Assembly (NCBI GenBank): GCA_025200525.1
Contig: JANUSC010000374.1
Location: forward strand, 150,304 to 214,303
Origin: Camellia lanceoleosa
Lineage: Eukaryota > Streptophyta > Magnoliopsida > Ericales > Theaceae
DNA: 64,000 nt
Direction of reading: 5' to 3'
The position numbers and the translations under genes were made by a program. Numbering within the stretch: position 1 is the first letter of the stretch; each line of letters starts with the position of its first letter. The notes below the pieces were generated by a model that was not told where the DNA came from, did no database searches, and worked only from the letters and a program-made list of their open reading frames with translations. Below are positions 63,301-64,000 of this stretch, one piece after another.

Positions 63301-64000
63301 ACTAGATGTTATTGGGCTGAAAAGTTTGGCCTAGTTGGTTCTTAAGCAATAGTTGGATTGGGTCTGAACAATATTGAGCTTGCGCTAACCCACTCATTCA
63401 AATCACTGTAGGCCCATTATGGGGATGTTATGGGTAGCTCAATAGTTTAAATCTTTATGGACCTCATAAAAAACCAACAAATAGCATGATAGTAACTTGT
63501 GATACCCCATCTAAAAAATAAAAAATAAAAATATAAATCAATAAGACTTGTGATATAAAAATAGACCCTCTATTTTTTAAAATAAACATAATTTAAACAT
63601 GTGATTACTGATATTTAATTTTTTTTTTTTTTACATGAATGATCAGTAAAGAGCACTAGCATTTGAAAGTTTTGAATCATTGGGAGACCCAAAATAAGTG
63701 CAACTCACAAAATTGAACCCTCAGTAAACTGCTTGGCTGGACAGAGAAGCCTCCTCCAATGATTAGCTATTATTATATTTCAGTAGCAGTGGATAGTGAC
63801 AAAATACTACTATGTTTTAAGAATGTTATTCCAATAATGCAAGTATTTTTAATAAATTTTTATTAAACAATGCTAAATTGAGATGATATATGTCAGTTTC
63901 TACCATAAGATGTAGAAGACATCAGGGGTTGTCAAAATTTACTTATAATTAATTCTTGTTTCAAGAAATTTGACTAAAATCTCCTCAATATAAAATATAA
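60331..64000. other. Downstream intergenic DNA
   Basis: AT-rich sequence with a few short unconserved ORFs (for example near 61000-61430). I see no gene, RNA gene or transposon domain. Phrases such as AAAAGTCGAAAAAGTCA near 62990 and TTTTTTAAGTAAAAAGACAAAAAATC near 63200 resemble the small MITEs elsewhere in the window, without defined ends. Confidence 0.4.

Overview
This is plant nuclear DNA, most likely from a eudicot. Intergenic DNA is AT-rich, host genes are spaced far apart, one gene has nine exons with GT/AG introns, and the accessory DNA is made of plant LTR retrotransposons and MITEs. No bacterial, organellar or CRISPR-like feature was seen. I cannot name the species from the sequence.

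Three host genes are recognisable. An intact, intron-less ARMADILLO-REPEAT-ONLY (ARO) gene lies at 2890-4869 (+). A nine-exon leaf-type chloroplast ferredoxin-NADP+ reductase gene lies at 54079-57723 (+). A cold-shock-domain, glycine-rich, zinc-knuckle RNA-binding protein gene lies at 59559-60330 (+). The last two are clearly homologous to functional proteins over their whole length but carry several 1-2 nt indels, and the reductase also has one in-frame stop. They are either recent pseudogenes or genes carrying uncorrected sequencing errors. Two weaker gene remnants lie between 48 and 51 kb: a GRF-type zinc-finger fragment (+) and a FAR1-related (FRS-like) fragment (-) with a duplicated exon.

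The middle of the window, 8978-42874, is a transposon nest up to four levels deep. Level 1 is an old Copia element on the minus strand with LTRs at 8978-9559 and 42298-42874. It was interrupted twice. A younger plus-strand Copia element (10005-15370, TSD CTTAC) landed in its 3' untranslated part, and a minus-strand Sirevirus-type Copia element (16703-40189) landed inside its reverse-transcriptase domain. The Sirevirus was then hit by a Gypsy-type element of which only a solo LTR remains (19213-21616, TSD CCCAA) and by a Tat-lineage Gypsy element (28809 to about 39765). The Tat element was itself split by a non-autonomous hAT element (30648-31479, 8-bp TSD). Downstream lies a second Gypsy-type LTR (about 43688-46147, minus orientation).

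The flanks (1-2600, 6413-6704, 46.5-46.9 kb, 51.9-53.1 kb) are rich in MITEs, some with clear TIRs and target-site duplications. One sits about 300 bp upstream of the ARO start codon. Nothing in the window forms an operon or a multi-gene pathway. I did not find a convincing new biological system. The points most worth a second look are the indel pattern in the reductase and cold-shock genes, the hairpin-forming Sirevirus LTR, the extra ORF in the Sirevirus, and the FRS-like locus.
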